This document shows positions 9,590-16,938 of a stretch of 64,000 bases of DNA, in pieces. Each line of letters opens with the position of its first letter. Position 1 is the stretch's first letter. The translations under genes and the position numbers were made by a program. Under the pieces are notes generated by a model. That model was not told the DNA's origin, searched no databases, and was given only the letters and a program-made list of their open reading frames with translations. The DNA lies in assembly GCF_900188405.1 (NCBI RefSeq), contig NZ_FZOF01000006.1, positions 62,001 through 126,000 of the forward strand, in the 5' to 3' direction. The stretch is from Actinacidiphila glaucinigra. Lineage in GTDB: Bacteria; Actinomycetota; Actinomycetes; Streptomycetales; Streptomycetaceae.

Positions 9590-10273
9590 TCAGCCCCGGA
9601 CTCGGAGGCGGTCGGTGCTGTCCTCGCTGGGCTGTACGACGACGAAGCCCTGGCCGGAGAAGCCGATCTGGAAGGCCTCGCCGCTGCCGCGCCCGATGAG
9701 GGCGGACGCCTTGAAGCTGCGCTTCGCCTTCGTCTTCAGCCCGCTCGACCAGGCCACGAGCGCGTCCGGGTCGACGTAGGTCTCGTCCTCGCCGCGGCCG
9801 CAGTCGACCACCACCGGGGTGCCGCGCGAGGTGATGGCCACCCAGCCGGTACCCGAGATCCCGACGTTGAACAGACCCTGGCCGGCGAACTTGGCCAGCC
9901 CCTTCACCCGCTCCACGCCCCACTGCAGGTGGGCGTCGAAGGCGAGCAGATTGCTGCCGTTGACCGACAGGGCCTCGTTGTTGAGGTAGACGCACACGAC
10001 GTCGGCGCCGTAGTCCGCGAGGTACAGCAGGCCGTCGCCGGAGCACTTCATGATCGGTGCGCCCTCGCCGGTGAGCCACTGCGAGGCCATCTGGCGGACG
10101 GCGGGCGGGTTGGGCTCGTACTGGACGAAGCCCTCGTAGGCGACCATCGAGCCGGTGCGCGCGAAGAGGTCCTGGCCGCTCTGCATGGCCACCTTCAGCA
10201 TGCTGCTGCCGTGGTTCTCCATGCGGGCGGTGACCGGTGCCGGGGCGTACCCGGAGATCATTGACTGGTCCAT
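9590..10273 (-). CDS. AIM24 family protein, second of three tandem copies
   Basis: A 227-residue AIM24 protein. It shows ARTGSMVAYEGFVQYEP at about residue 38, IMKCSGDGLLYLADYGADV near 73, and IGFSGQGFVVVQPSE near the C-terminus, matching its two neighbours block for block. There is no signal peptide and no membrane segment. It lies 13 nt after the TerD-AIM24 fusion gene and 16 nt before the next AIM24 gene, so one transcript is likely. AGGGGGAG upstream of the ATG supports the start. Function unknown. Confidence 0.88.
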   Translation of the reverse strand: MDQSMISGYAPAPVTARMENHGSSMLKVAMQSGQDLFARTGSMVAYEGFVQYEPNPPAVRQMASQWLTGEGAPIMKCSGDGLLYLADYGADVVCVYLNNEALSVNGSNLLAFDAHLQWGVERVKGLAKFAGQGLFNVGISGTGWVAITSRGTPVVVDCGRGEDETYVDPDALVAWSSGLKTKAKRSFKASALIGRGSGEAFQIGFSGQGFVVVQPSEDSTDRLRVRG

Positions 10274-10286
10274 GACGGGCTCCCCC

Positions 10287-11963
10287 TCAGACCTCGTACG
10301 GCTGGACGATGATGAAGTTGCCCGGGGCGCCCCGGAACTGCAGGTTCACGGTCTCCCCGCTGTGTCCCGGGTAGGCGTTCCGGCGCAGCCTCACCTGGCT
10401 GGAGAGCACCACCTGCGAGGCCGCCGACCAGGCGACGATCGCGTTGCTGTCGGCGTAGGTGGTCGGGGTGACCGGCAGCACCACCGGGGTGCCGTGGGTC
10501 TTGACCACGACCGTGCCCGTGCCCTGGAACTGCATGGTGAACAGGGCGCCGCCGGGGATGCCGTGGCCCTCGATACGGCGGACCTCGTGCTGCAGGGACT
10601 CGTCGAAGGCGAGCACGTTCTCGGCGGAGACGCAGATGGCGTCGCCCTGGAGCTCGATGGGGTGCAGGTAGGCCGCTTCCTCGGCGAAGAAGACCTGGCC
10701 GCGGCCGGTGCAGCGCATCAGCTGCATCTCCTGGCCGGTCATGTTGCCGACGACGCGGCCGGTGAACCCGGCCCCCTTGTAGCCGAATTCGACCTTGCCC
10801 TGGTAGAGCACCATGCTGCCCTGGCGGGCGAGTACGGGCTGGCCGCCGGCCTGGGAGAGGTCGGCGCGCATCAGTTTCGGGTTCTGCTGGGTCCAGCGCT
10901 GGCCGGTGGGCAGCTCGCGGTACTTCTGCATGGCGGCCGCCAGTCCGGCGCCGGGGGTCTGCGGTACCTGGCCGGCGTGCGGGGCCTGCGGCGGCTGGCC
11001 GAAGGCGGGCTGACCGAACGCGGGCTGACCCGGCATGCCCTGACCGGGCATCGGCTGACCGGGGACGGGCTGGCCGTACGGCGCCGGGCCCGGCGCGGGC
11101 TGGCCGTACGCGGGCTGGCCGAAGGGCGGCTGACCCGGCATCTGGCCCGGGACCTGACCCGGAGGCGCCTGCGGCGGCGGGACCTGGCCGAACGGCGGCT
11201 GGCCCGGGGGTGCCTGCGGCGGGGCCTGGGGCGGCGGCGTGGTCATCGGCGCCACCATGGTGGGGGCGGCGTGCACGGGCGCCGGGGCCGGAGCGGGCGG
11301 AGCGCCGAAGGCCGGTGCGGGCTGCGGCGGGGCGGGCGGCCCGGTGGCCACCGGCGGCGCGAAGCCGGGCGCGGGGCCCGCCGGCGGCGCGAAGCCCGGT
11401 GCCGCGGCCGGCTGCTCGGGCGCGGCCTGCTGCTCCTCGGCGACCTCGCCGCCGAAGTTCTTGAGCAGGGCGTCCAGTCCGCCGTCGAAGCCCTGGCCGA
11501 CGGCGGCGAAGCGCCAGACGTCCTTGAGGTAGAAGTCGGCGAGCATGACCGCGCGCTCGGTGCTGAACTCGGCGCCGGTGAAGGCGTAGCGGGCGACCTC
11601 CTCGCCCCCGGCGACGATCCTGACGTAACCCGGGGCGATCTGCGACATCTGCCCGGCGCCGTCGATCGTCGCGGTGAAGCTCAGCTTCTGGATCTGCGCG
11701 GGAATCCGGTCCAGGGTGACCCGGAAGGACTCGGTGTCCCCGGCCTGCGTCCCCAGCTGCTGGATCGCCTCCTCGGGCGACTTGGGCTGGTTGTAGAAGA
11801 TGAAGTAGCGGTCGTCGGAGAGCTGTTCCCCGGCGTCGAGCCCGAAGCAGCTGATGTCGAAGCCGAGACCGGGTCCGCTGATCTGCACGCCGATGTACAG
11901 ATCCGTCCCCGCGGTCAGGTCGCTGATCTTGGCCTTGTGGCCGCGCTGGAATTCCCTGGCCAT
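10287..11963 (-). CDS. TerD domain - Pro-rich linker - AIM24 domain fusion protein
   Basis: A 558-residue fusion, first gene of the AIM24 run. Residues about 1-190 form a TerD domain: SDLTAGTDLYIGVQISGPG, FDISCFGLDAGEQLSDDRYF and ERAVMLADFYLKDVWRF, with the acidic Ca-binding style loops of the family. Residues about 195-350 are a low-complexity Pro/Gly/Ala/Gln linker with repeats such as PFGQPAYGQPAPGPAPYGQP. Residues about 360-558 are an AIM24 domain (LARQGSMVLYQGKVEF, LMRCTGRGQVFFAEE, NFIIVQPYEV). ATG 11963 is where TerD homology begins. An in-frame GTG 7 codons upstream is less likely. TerD proteins take part in stress-linked, calcium-dependent surface signalling; here that is context, not proof of tellurite resistance. 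Confidence 0.88.
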   Translation of the reverse strand: MAREFQRGHKAKISDLTAGTDLYIGVQISGPGLGFDISCFGLDAGEQLSDDRYFIFYNQPKSPEEAIQQLGTQAGDTESFRVTLDRIPAQIQKLSFTATIDGAGQMSQIAPGYVRIVAGGEEVARYAFTGAEFSTERAVMLADFYLKDVWRFAAVGQGFDGGLDALLKNFGGEVAEEQQAAPEQPAAAPGFAPPAGPAPGFAPPVATGPPAPPQPAPAFGAPPAPAPAPVHAAPTMVAPMTTPPPQAPPQAPPGQPPFGQVPPPQAPPGQVPGQMPGQPPFGQPAYGQPAPGPAPYGQPVPGQPMPGQGMPGQPAFGQPAFGQPPQAPHAGQVPQTPGAGLAAAMQKYRELPTGQRWTQQNPKLMRADLSQAGGQPVLARQGSMVLYQGKVEFGYKGAGFTGRVVGNMTGQEMQLMRCTGRGQVFFAEEAAYLHPIELQGDAICVSAENVLAFDESLQHEVRRIEGHGIPGGALFTMQFQGTGTVVVKTHGTPVVLPVTPTTYADSNAIVAWSAASQVVLSSQVRLRRNAYPGHSGETVNLQFRGAPGNFIIVQPYEV

Positions 11964-12050
11964 TGCTAAGGACCGTCCCCCCATCCGTACGAACGTACTT
12001 GTTGCGTTGCGCCAGGCTAACCGCTGGCCGTGACAGGGGCTATTCCCCCG

Positions 12051-12626
12051 CTATTCCTCGCGTGCCGTGGGCGGGTGCGGCAACCGGGCCGCGGCGACGA
12101 CGCCCTCCAGGTAGCCGCGCGCGCGTTCGGTGCGCGGGTAGGACTCCAGCAGCTTCCAGAAGTCCGGCCCGTGACCGGGCACCAGGAGGTGGGCCAGTTC
12201 GTGGAGGAGGACGTAGTCGACGACGTACTCGGGCATGCCCTGGAGCCGGTGGGACAGGCGGATGCTGCCCTCGGCCGGTGTGCACGAGCCCCAGCGGGAG
12301 TTCTGGTTGGTGACCCAGCGCACGGTCCGCGGTATCGCGCGGCCGCCGAGGTATTGCGCGGACAGCTGCGCCGCGCGGGCGGACAGCTCGTCGTCGCCGA
12401 GCCGGCGGCGGCTCTCCTGGGCGGCGAGCTTGTCGAGCATGACCGTCACCCAGCGCTTCTCCTCGGCGGCGGACATCCGGGCGGGGATGAGGACCACGGT
12501 GACGTCGCCCTCGCGGTACGCCGAGACCGTCCGGCGTCGTCGGGCGCTTCGGCGCACTTCCACCGCGCTGGTCCTGGAGGCGCGCGGGGGCTGGCCGGAA
12601 AGGCTCTGGGCGGGGTCGGCGGACAC
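12051..12626 (-). CDS. YgjP-type (M48/DUF45) zinc metallopeptidase
   Basis: A 191-residue protein with the two hallmarks of the YgjP/DUF45 group: the substrate-groove motif NSRWGSC near residue 109 and the zinc-binding HELAHLLVPGHGPDFW near residue 142 (HExxH plus a distal His). There is no signal peptide or membrane segment, so it is probably cytoplasmic, unlike classical M48 proteases. It starts at GTG 12626, divergent from the E1-like gene across about 215 nt. Physiological substrates are unknown. Confidence 0.88.
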   Translation of the reverse strand: MSADPAQSLSGQPPRASRTSAVEVRRSARRRRTVSAYREGDVTVVLIPARMSAAEEKRWVTVMLDKLAAQESRRRLGDDELSARAAQLSAQYLGGRAIPRTVRWVTNQNSRWGSCTPAEGSIRLSHRLQGMPEYVVDYVLLHELAHLLVPGHGPDFWKLLESYPRTERARGYLEGVVAAARLPHPPTAREE

Positions 12627-12741
12627 GCCCCGACGTTACCCGTACCGGGTCCGGGAAGTCCCGCCCCCGGTGGTGCCCGGTGAAAAAGGAGGGCGGGAAG
12701 TTGCCGGGTGCCGGTCATATCGAATGATCATTTGCAGCGCC

Positions 12742-12750
12742 TGTGGATAA
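12742..12750 (-). promoter_or_regulatory. DnaA-box 9-mer (TTATCCACA)
   Basis: An exact TTATCCACA on the minus strand (TGTGGATAA on plus) in the divergent spacer between the YgjP-type peptidase and the E1-like gene, about 95 nt before the latter's start. A single box, so not an origin. It could be a DnaA titration or regulatory site. Confidence 0.4.
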
Positions 12751-12842
12751 CTTTTGCGGTCCCTCCGCGGATTCCGGGCATGCTGGTCCGGTACGGAATC
12801 GGAACGATCTCTCGATCGGGAACTGAGCCCACGGGGGTGGCG

Positions 12843-13964
12843 ATGCGTCCCATGCTCAAGCCGGCGATGCGCCGCAGTTGGCGCAGCCGGGAAAGTCTGC
12901 AGTTCGGCGTCGACCCGGCGCACGCGGTGGTCCTGGACCCGGTGGACGGCGCGGCCGCCGCCTTCCTCGACCTGCTCGACGGCACGCGCGGGCTCGGCCC
13001 GCTCGCCCGCGAGGCCGAGTCGCTGGGGCTGCGGCCCCCGCAGGCCCGGCGGCTGCTCGGGCTGCTGGCCGAGGGCGGTGTGCTCGACGACGCGACGGCG
13101 CACACCGAGCTGTCCGAGACCATACGGCACCACTCTGCCGCGCTGGACCGGCTCCGCCCCGACCTCGCGGCGCTGTCCGTGGTGCACTCCGACCCGGGCG
13201 GCGCGGCGGACCGGATGGGCCGGCGGCGGGCCGCCCGCGTACGGGTGGCCGGGGCCGGCCGGGTCGGCGCGACGGTCGCGGCGGTCCTCTCCGCGGCGGG
13301 AGTGGGCCGGGTCGACGTGCGCGACGGCGGCCGGGTCGAGCCCTGGGACACCGCGCCGGGCGGCATCCCCGCCGAGCACATCGGCGAGCGCCGGGACGCG
13401 GCGGCGCGCGGTCTGGTGCGCAGGGCGGCGCCCGATCCGCGGGCGGCGGCGGTGGGCCGCCGGGGGCCGTCCGCCGTGCCGGAGCCCGGACTGTCGCTGG
13501 TGGTGGTCGCGCCGCGGGACGGCCTGGCCGCCTACGCCCCCGACGCACGGGAGGCCGAGCCGCTGATGGCCGCCGGGATCCCCCACCTCTACACGGGGGT
13601 GCTGGAAGGCCGGGGAGTGGTGGGTCCCCTGGTGGTGCCGGGGAGCACGGGGTGTGCGGGATGCCTGGGACTGCGGATGGCCGACGCCGACGCGGCCTGG
13701 CCGAGGGTGCTGGCGCAGTTGCGGTCCGGCCGGGGCGGGGTCCCCGCCTGCGACATCGCGCTGGCCACCACGGTCGCGGGGCTGGCCGCGGCGCACGCCC
13801 TGGCCTTCGTCGACGGGGGGCGGCCGCCGAGCTGCGGCGGACGCGTCGAGATGGGCCTCGCCCGGCTGACGACGGAGGTGCGGCCGGTGCCGGGGGACCG
13901 CCGGTGCGGGTGCGGTGCGCACACGGCGGATGCCGGGGTGACCGACGACGCAGGAGGTTTGTGA
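12843..13964 (+). CDS. Stand-alone E1/ThiF-like protein
   Basis: A 373-residue E1-superfamily protein. A winged-helix-like N-terminal region (residues about 20-110, ending RRLLGLLAEGGVLDDAT) precedes a Rossmann nucleotide-binding motif RVAGAGRVGATVAAVLSAAGVGRVDV (written here as two parts: RVAGAGRVGATV and AAVLSAAG). The acidic residues after strand two are in VRDGGRV. A probable zinc site is made by CAGC (residue about 271) and CGC near the C-terminus. No nearby ubiquitin-like or RiPP precursor gene is seen, so a thiocarboxylate or RiPP role is not supported. ATG 12843 is used; GTG 12837 is two codons upstream. Confidence 0.75.
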   Translation: MRPMLKPAMRRSWRSRESLQFGVDPAHAVVLDPVDGAAAAFLDLLDGTRGLGPLAREAESLGLRPPQARRLLGLLAEGGVLDDATAHTELSETIRHHSAALDRLRPDLAALSVVHSDPGGAADRMGRRRAARVRVAGAGRVGATVAAVLSAAGVGRVDVRDGGRVEPWDTAPGGIPAEHIGERRDAAARGLVRRAAPDPRAAAVGRRGPSAVPEPGLSLVVVAPRDGLAAYAPDAREAEPLMAAGIPHLYTGVLEGRGVVGPLVVPGSTGCAGCLGLRMADADAAWPRVLAQLRSGRGGVPACDIALATTVAGLAAAHALAFVDGGRPPSCGGRVEMGLARLTTEVRPVPGDRRCGCGAHTADAGVTDDAGGL

Positions 13965-14034
13965 CACCGCCGGTGCCATGGTCCGGGAGGGGCGGGGGAC
14001 AATGACGACGTGACCGATCGGAAAGAGGGGGCGC

Positions 14035-15405
14035 ATGTCTGATCTTCCGCGCAAAGCGGTGACCCGTACCGCCAAGTTGGCGGCGCTCCCACTGGGATTC
14101 GCCGGGCGGGCGACGCTGGGGCTGGGCAAGCGGCTCGGCGGGCGCCCCGCGGAAGAGGTCGCCACCGAGCTGCAGGAGCGGACGGCCGAACAGCTCTTCA
14201 AGGTCCTCGGTGAGCTGAAGGGCGGTGCCATGAAGTTCGGCCAGGCCCTGTCGGTCTTCGAGGCGGCCCTGCCCGAGGAGGTCGCGGGCCCCTACCGTGC
14301 CGCCCTCACCAAGCTTCAGGACGCGGCGCCGCCGATGCCCGCCCGTACCGTGCACGCCGTGCTGGCCGAGCGCCTCGGCGAGGACTGGCGCGGGTTCTTC
14401 GCCGAGTTCGACGACCGGCCGGCGGCGGCCGCCTCGATCGGGCAGGTGCACCGGGCGGTGTGGCACGACGGCCGCAAGGTCGCGGTGAAGGTCCAGTACC
14501 CCGGCGCGGGGGACGCCCTGCTGTCGGACCTCAACCAACTCGGCCGGGTGGCGAGGCTGTTCGGGCCGCTCATTCCCGGCATGGACATCAAGCCGCTGAT
14601 CTCGGAGCTGCGCGACCGGGTCGCGGAGGAGCTGGACTACGAGCTGGAGGCGCAGGCCCAGGACGCCCACGCGGTCGAGTTCGCCGACGACCCCGACGTG
14701 GTGGTGCCCGACGTGGTGCACCGCACGGACCAGGTGCTGGTCACGGAGTGGATGGACGGGGTGCCGTTGGCCGAGGTGATCTCGGGGGGCACCGCGGAGA
14801 TGCGCGACCGCGCGGGCCAGTTGCTGGCGCGCTTCCTCTTCGCCGGTCCGGCCCGCACCGGGCTGCTCCACGCCGATCCGCACCCGGGCAACTTCCGGCT
14901 GCTGGTCGACGACGGCCCCGCGCAGGGCTGGCGGCTGGGCGTGCTGGACTTCGGCACGGTGGACCGCCTCCCCGAGGGCCTGCCGCTGCCCATAGGGTCG
15001 GCGCTGCGCCTGGCGCTGGCCGACGACGCGGACTCGGTGCACGCGATGCTCTGCCAGGAGGGCTTCGTCAAGCCGACGGTCGAGCTCGACCCCGACGCCG
15101 TGCTGGACTACCTGCGGCCGATCATCGAGCCCGCGGCGGTGGAGGAGTTCACCTTCGCGCGCGGCTGGATGCGCGCGCAGGCGGCGCGGATCGCCGATCC
15201 GCGCTCGCCCGCGCACCAGCTGGGCAAGCAGCTCAACCTGCCGCCCTCGTACCTGCTCATCCACCGGGTGACGCTCAGCACCATCGGGGTGCTGTGCCAG
15301 CTGGCGGCCACGGTCAGGCTGCGGGACGAGCTGCTCGCATGGCTGCCCGGCTTCTCCGGGGAGGACCTGGCCCCGCTGCCCGAGACCGAGGACGCCTCAG
15401 CCTAG
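14035..15405 (+). CDS. ABC1/AarF (UbiB) atypical kinase
   Basis: A 456-residue ABC1 family protein kinase-like ATPase. The family's KxGQ signature appears as GGAMKFGQAL near residue 66. The Ala-rich nucleotide loop is AAAASIGQVHRA near 128, the ion-pair lysine is in KVAVKVQYP, the catalytic loop is LLHADPHPGNF near 280, and the metal-binding DFG is in VLDFGTVD near 305. Unlike ubiquinone-linked homologues it has no obvious C-terminal membrane helices. Streptomyces makes menaquinone, so a quinone or lipid role is only a family-level guess. It starts 70 nt after the E1-like gene. Confidence 0.9.
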   Translation: MSDLPRKAVTRTAKLAALPLGFAGRATLGLGKRLGGRPAEEVATELQERTAEQLFKVLGELKGGAMKFGQALSVFEAALPEEVAGPYRAALTKLQDAAPPMPARTVHAVLAERLGEDWRGFFAEFDDRPAAAASIGQVHRAVWHDGRKVAVKVQYPGAGDALLSDLNQLGRVARLFGPLIPGMDIKPLISELRDRVAEELDYELEAQAQDAHAVEFADDPDVVVPDVVHRTDQVLVTEWMDGVPLAEVISGGTAEMRDRAGQLLARFLFAGPARTGLLHADPHPGNFRLLVDDGPAQGWRLGVLDFGTVDRLPEGLPLPIGSALRLALADDADSVHAMLCQEGFVKPTVELDPDAVLDYLRPIIEPAAVEEFTFARGWMRAQAARIADPRSPAHQLGKQLNLPPSYLLIHRVTLSTIGVLCQLAATVRLRDELLAWLPGFSGEDLAPLPETEDASA

Positions 15406-15426
15406 GCGCAGCGGGGCCGGCGGGCC

Positions 15427-15627
15427 CTACCACCAGGAGGAGTCCAGCCGGCCCTCGATGCCGCGGATGTTGGTACGGGCGCAGTCGTCGCAGAAGTACA
15501 CGCGACTGCCGTTCTCGACGGAGCAGGTCCAGGTGAGGGGAAGTCCCTCGGCGACGGCCCCGCACCGGGCGCATGTCGTCGTCGTGGGAGCAGTCCCGAC
15601 CCGTTCGAATTGAGTCTTCTGGTCCAC
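15427..15627 (-). CDS. Small zinc-ribbon protein (66 aa)
   Basis: A 66-residue protein with two CxxC knuckles (CARC at about 19-22 and CDDC at about 46-49) separated by a beta-rich segment (LTWTCSVENGSRVYF), the layout of a zinc ribbon. It ends RLDSSWW. There are no DNA-binding basic extensions. It is convergent with the ABC1 gene and lies on the same strand as the wblC companion gene, 73 nt further on. Function unknown; the ribbon could bind a protein partner. Confidence 0.75.
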   Translation of the reverse strand: MDQKTQFERVGTAPTTTTCARCGAVAEGLPLTWTCSVENGSRVYFCDDCARTNIRGIEGRLDSSWW

Positions 15628-15700
15628 TTTGTGACGATATCGCGGGGGCGGTCGAAAACGACCGGCCCCGCGGTTGTGTGTCGTTGCCGATGTGTGAGCG

Positions 15701-16012
15701 CTACTGCATCACGGCCATCGCCAGCGCCCGGCGGGCGCGGAGCGAGGCGCGTTCGGCACGGCGCTGCAGGCGCCGGGCGTTGAGCACGCGGAGGGCCATC
15801 CGTTCGTGCTCGGCCTCGTAGAGGCGCTCTTGCATATGGGCACGAGCCAGGGCTTCTGGCATGAGTTGCATTTCGAGGTTCCTGTTCTGGCGCTCAGTGG
15901 GAGCGTCGGACGGCGGGGCGGGGCGTTCGGTGACGGACGGGTTCATCGGGGCCTGCTTCTTGGGGTCGTGCGTGAGGGGACGGTCGATCGTTCCGACGGC
16001 GGGACGCTTCAT
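15701..16012 (-). CDS. wblC-coupled Arg-rich helical protein (103 aa)
   Basis: A 103-residue protein with a disordered N-terminus and a long basic alpha-helix from about residue 40 (EMQLMPEALARAHMQERL, then repeated RRLQRRAERASLRARRALA). It has no known domain that I recognise. Its ATG (16012-16010) overlaps the wblC TGA (16011-16009) in an ATGA arrangement, so it is translated with wblC and may be part of the same antibiotic-stress response. An internal Met at residue 23 (MNPSVTERP) could be an alternative start. The helix might bind RNA, ribosomes or RNA polymerase; this is inference. Confidence 0.75.
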   Translation of the reverse strand: MKRPAVGTIDRPLTHDPKKQAPMNPSVTERPAPPSDAPTERQNRNLEMQLMPEALARAHMQERLYEAEHERMALRVLNARRLQRRAERASLRARRALAMAVMQ

Positions 16013-16401
16013 GCCACAACAGCGTTCTTGCGCGGACGGCCACGGGGACGCTTGCGCGGCACCACGACACCCTGGACGAAGAGCTCGCCACCCCAGACAC
16101 CCCAGGGCTCACGGCGGTCCTTCGCACCGGCGAGGCAGGCCTCGCGGACCGGGCAGGTCTGGCAGAGCGACTTGGCGTACTCGACGTCGGCCGGGGACTC
16201 GGCGAAGAAGACCTCCGGGTCGAAGGTCCGGCAGGGGACGGGGACGCCGAGGCGGTCGATCTCGTCGTCGAGCTCGGTGAGGGGCAGCAAGGGGACCTCC
16301 GGGTCAGGGTCGGGCGGAGCGGCGCGGAACGCGGGCGGGTGTACGGGGGCGGGTACGGACGGTGCGTGCGGGGTGAGATGCACGATCGCTTCGTTCCTCA
16401 T
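16009..16401 (-). CDS. wblC: WhiB-family regulator WblC/WhiB7 type
   Basis: A 130-residue iron-sulfur transcription factor. The four cluster cysteines are C57, C80, C83 and C89, the beta-turn GVWGG is at 101-105, and the C-terminus carries an AT-hook (RPRGRPRK, 118-125). The AT-hook separates the WblC/WhiB7 branch, which activates intrinsic drug-resistance genes with the principal sigma factor, from other WhiB proteins. No Shine-Dalgarno precedes ATG 16401, while GAGGA lies 11 nt before an in-frame GTG at 16383, so translation may begin at residue 7. The gene follows a long leader with its own ORF and terminator, and is coupled to a 103-residue gene downstream. Confidence 0.93.
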   Translation of the reverse strand: MRNEAIVHLTPHAPSVPAPVHPPAFRAAPPDPDPEVPLLPLTELDDEIDRLGVPVPCRTFDPEVFFAESPADVEYAKSLCQTCPVREACLAGAKDRREPWGVWGGELFVQGVVVPRKRPRGRPRKNAVVA

Positions 16402-16429
16402 CTGTTTGTCGGGGGGTGGGGAAAACAGA

Positions 16430-16465
16430 AGGGCCGCGGATCCCGGTCTGGGATTCCGCGGCCCT
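16430..16465 (-). terminator. Attenuator-like intrinsic terminator in the wblC leader
   Basis: A 14-15 bp stem (GGGCCGCGGATCCC paired with GGGATTCCGCGGCCC, one bulged T) with a 5-nt loop. On the minus strand it is followed by TTCTGTTTTC, a rare U-rich tail for this genome. It ends about 28 nt before the wblC ATG and begins about 24 nt after the leader ORF stop. Confidence 0.85.
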
Positions 16466-16488
16466 GAAGGCGCCGGCCTGATCGTCGA

Positions 16489-16779
16489 TCAGACTGGATC
16501 ACTCCAGGGTTCGAGCCCGCGGAAGGCCCACTTCGGGTGCTGCTGCTTCTGGGTTCCGGCACCATTGGTCGCCGCAAAGGCATAGGCCTGGGCCTCAGCC
16601 ATCACTGCCACCGCCGGCGCCTGCGTCGGTCGCTCGCCGCCGCGCTCCCGAATGGAGAGAACGGTGGTGGGCAGTTCGACGGACAGGCGGCTGGACAGAC
16701 CGGTGCCACGGAGTGAGACACCAAGGGAGCAGGCGGCGGCGACCGGACGATCGGTCATTTTCGTCATGAAGCTGGTCAC
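16489..16779 (-). CDS. wblC leader ORF (96 aa)
   Basis: A 96-residue ORF in the wblC leader. Start GTG 16779 is set by a perfect AGGAGG with 8-nt spacing, much better than the wblC start itself. In-frame ATGs follow at 16767 and 16758. It has no recognised domain; the C-terminal part is hydrophilic (TQKQQHPKWAFRGLEPW). A short palindrome TGATCGaCGATCA overlaps the stop codon, followed by the attenuator hairpin. The likely role is cis-acting: ribosome progress here would decide whether the terminator forms. Whether the peptide has a function of its own is unknown. Confidence 0.7.
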   Translation of the reverse strand: MTSFMTKMTDRPVAAACSLGVSLRGTGLSSRLSVELPTTVLSIRERGGERPTQAPAVAVMAEAQAYAFAATNGAGTQKQQHPKWAFRGLEPWSDPV

Positions 16780-16900
16780 TGGTCTCGCCTCCTCTCGGCG
16801 TCTCGTAGGGCTGGTCTGGCAGGTGGTGCTGGGTCAGTACATCACGGATTGCACCGCTCCGGGAAGGTCCTTCACAGAGCCGCGTCGTCCGCGCTCACGC

Positions 16901-16938
16901 AGGCTATGGGGATTTCCTCGGGGCGCGCAAACTATTTT
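16901..16938 (-). promoter_or_regulatory. Predicted wblC promoter with WblC-type AT-rich element
   Basis: On the minus strand: an AT-rich AAAATAGT (16938-16931), directly followed by -35 TTGCGC (16930-16925), an 18-nt spacer and -10 TAGCCT (16906-16901). An AT-rich block abutting the -35 is the known layout of WhiB7/WblC-activated promoters, suggesting autoregulation. It overlaps the end of the uvrD2 gene. Transcription would begin near 16894, giving a leader of about 490 nt. Confidence 0.65.

Noticed and set aside
10287..11963. Tellurite resistance operon
   Set aside because: Only a TerD domain fused to AIM24 is present; terB, terC and other ter genes are absent. TerD-type proteins are common in Streptomyces for other roles.
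12843..13964. RiPP (TOMM) biosynthetic cluster around the E1-like gene
   Set aside because: No precursor peptide, YcaO, dehydrogenase or transporter is nearby; neighbours are core genes.
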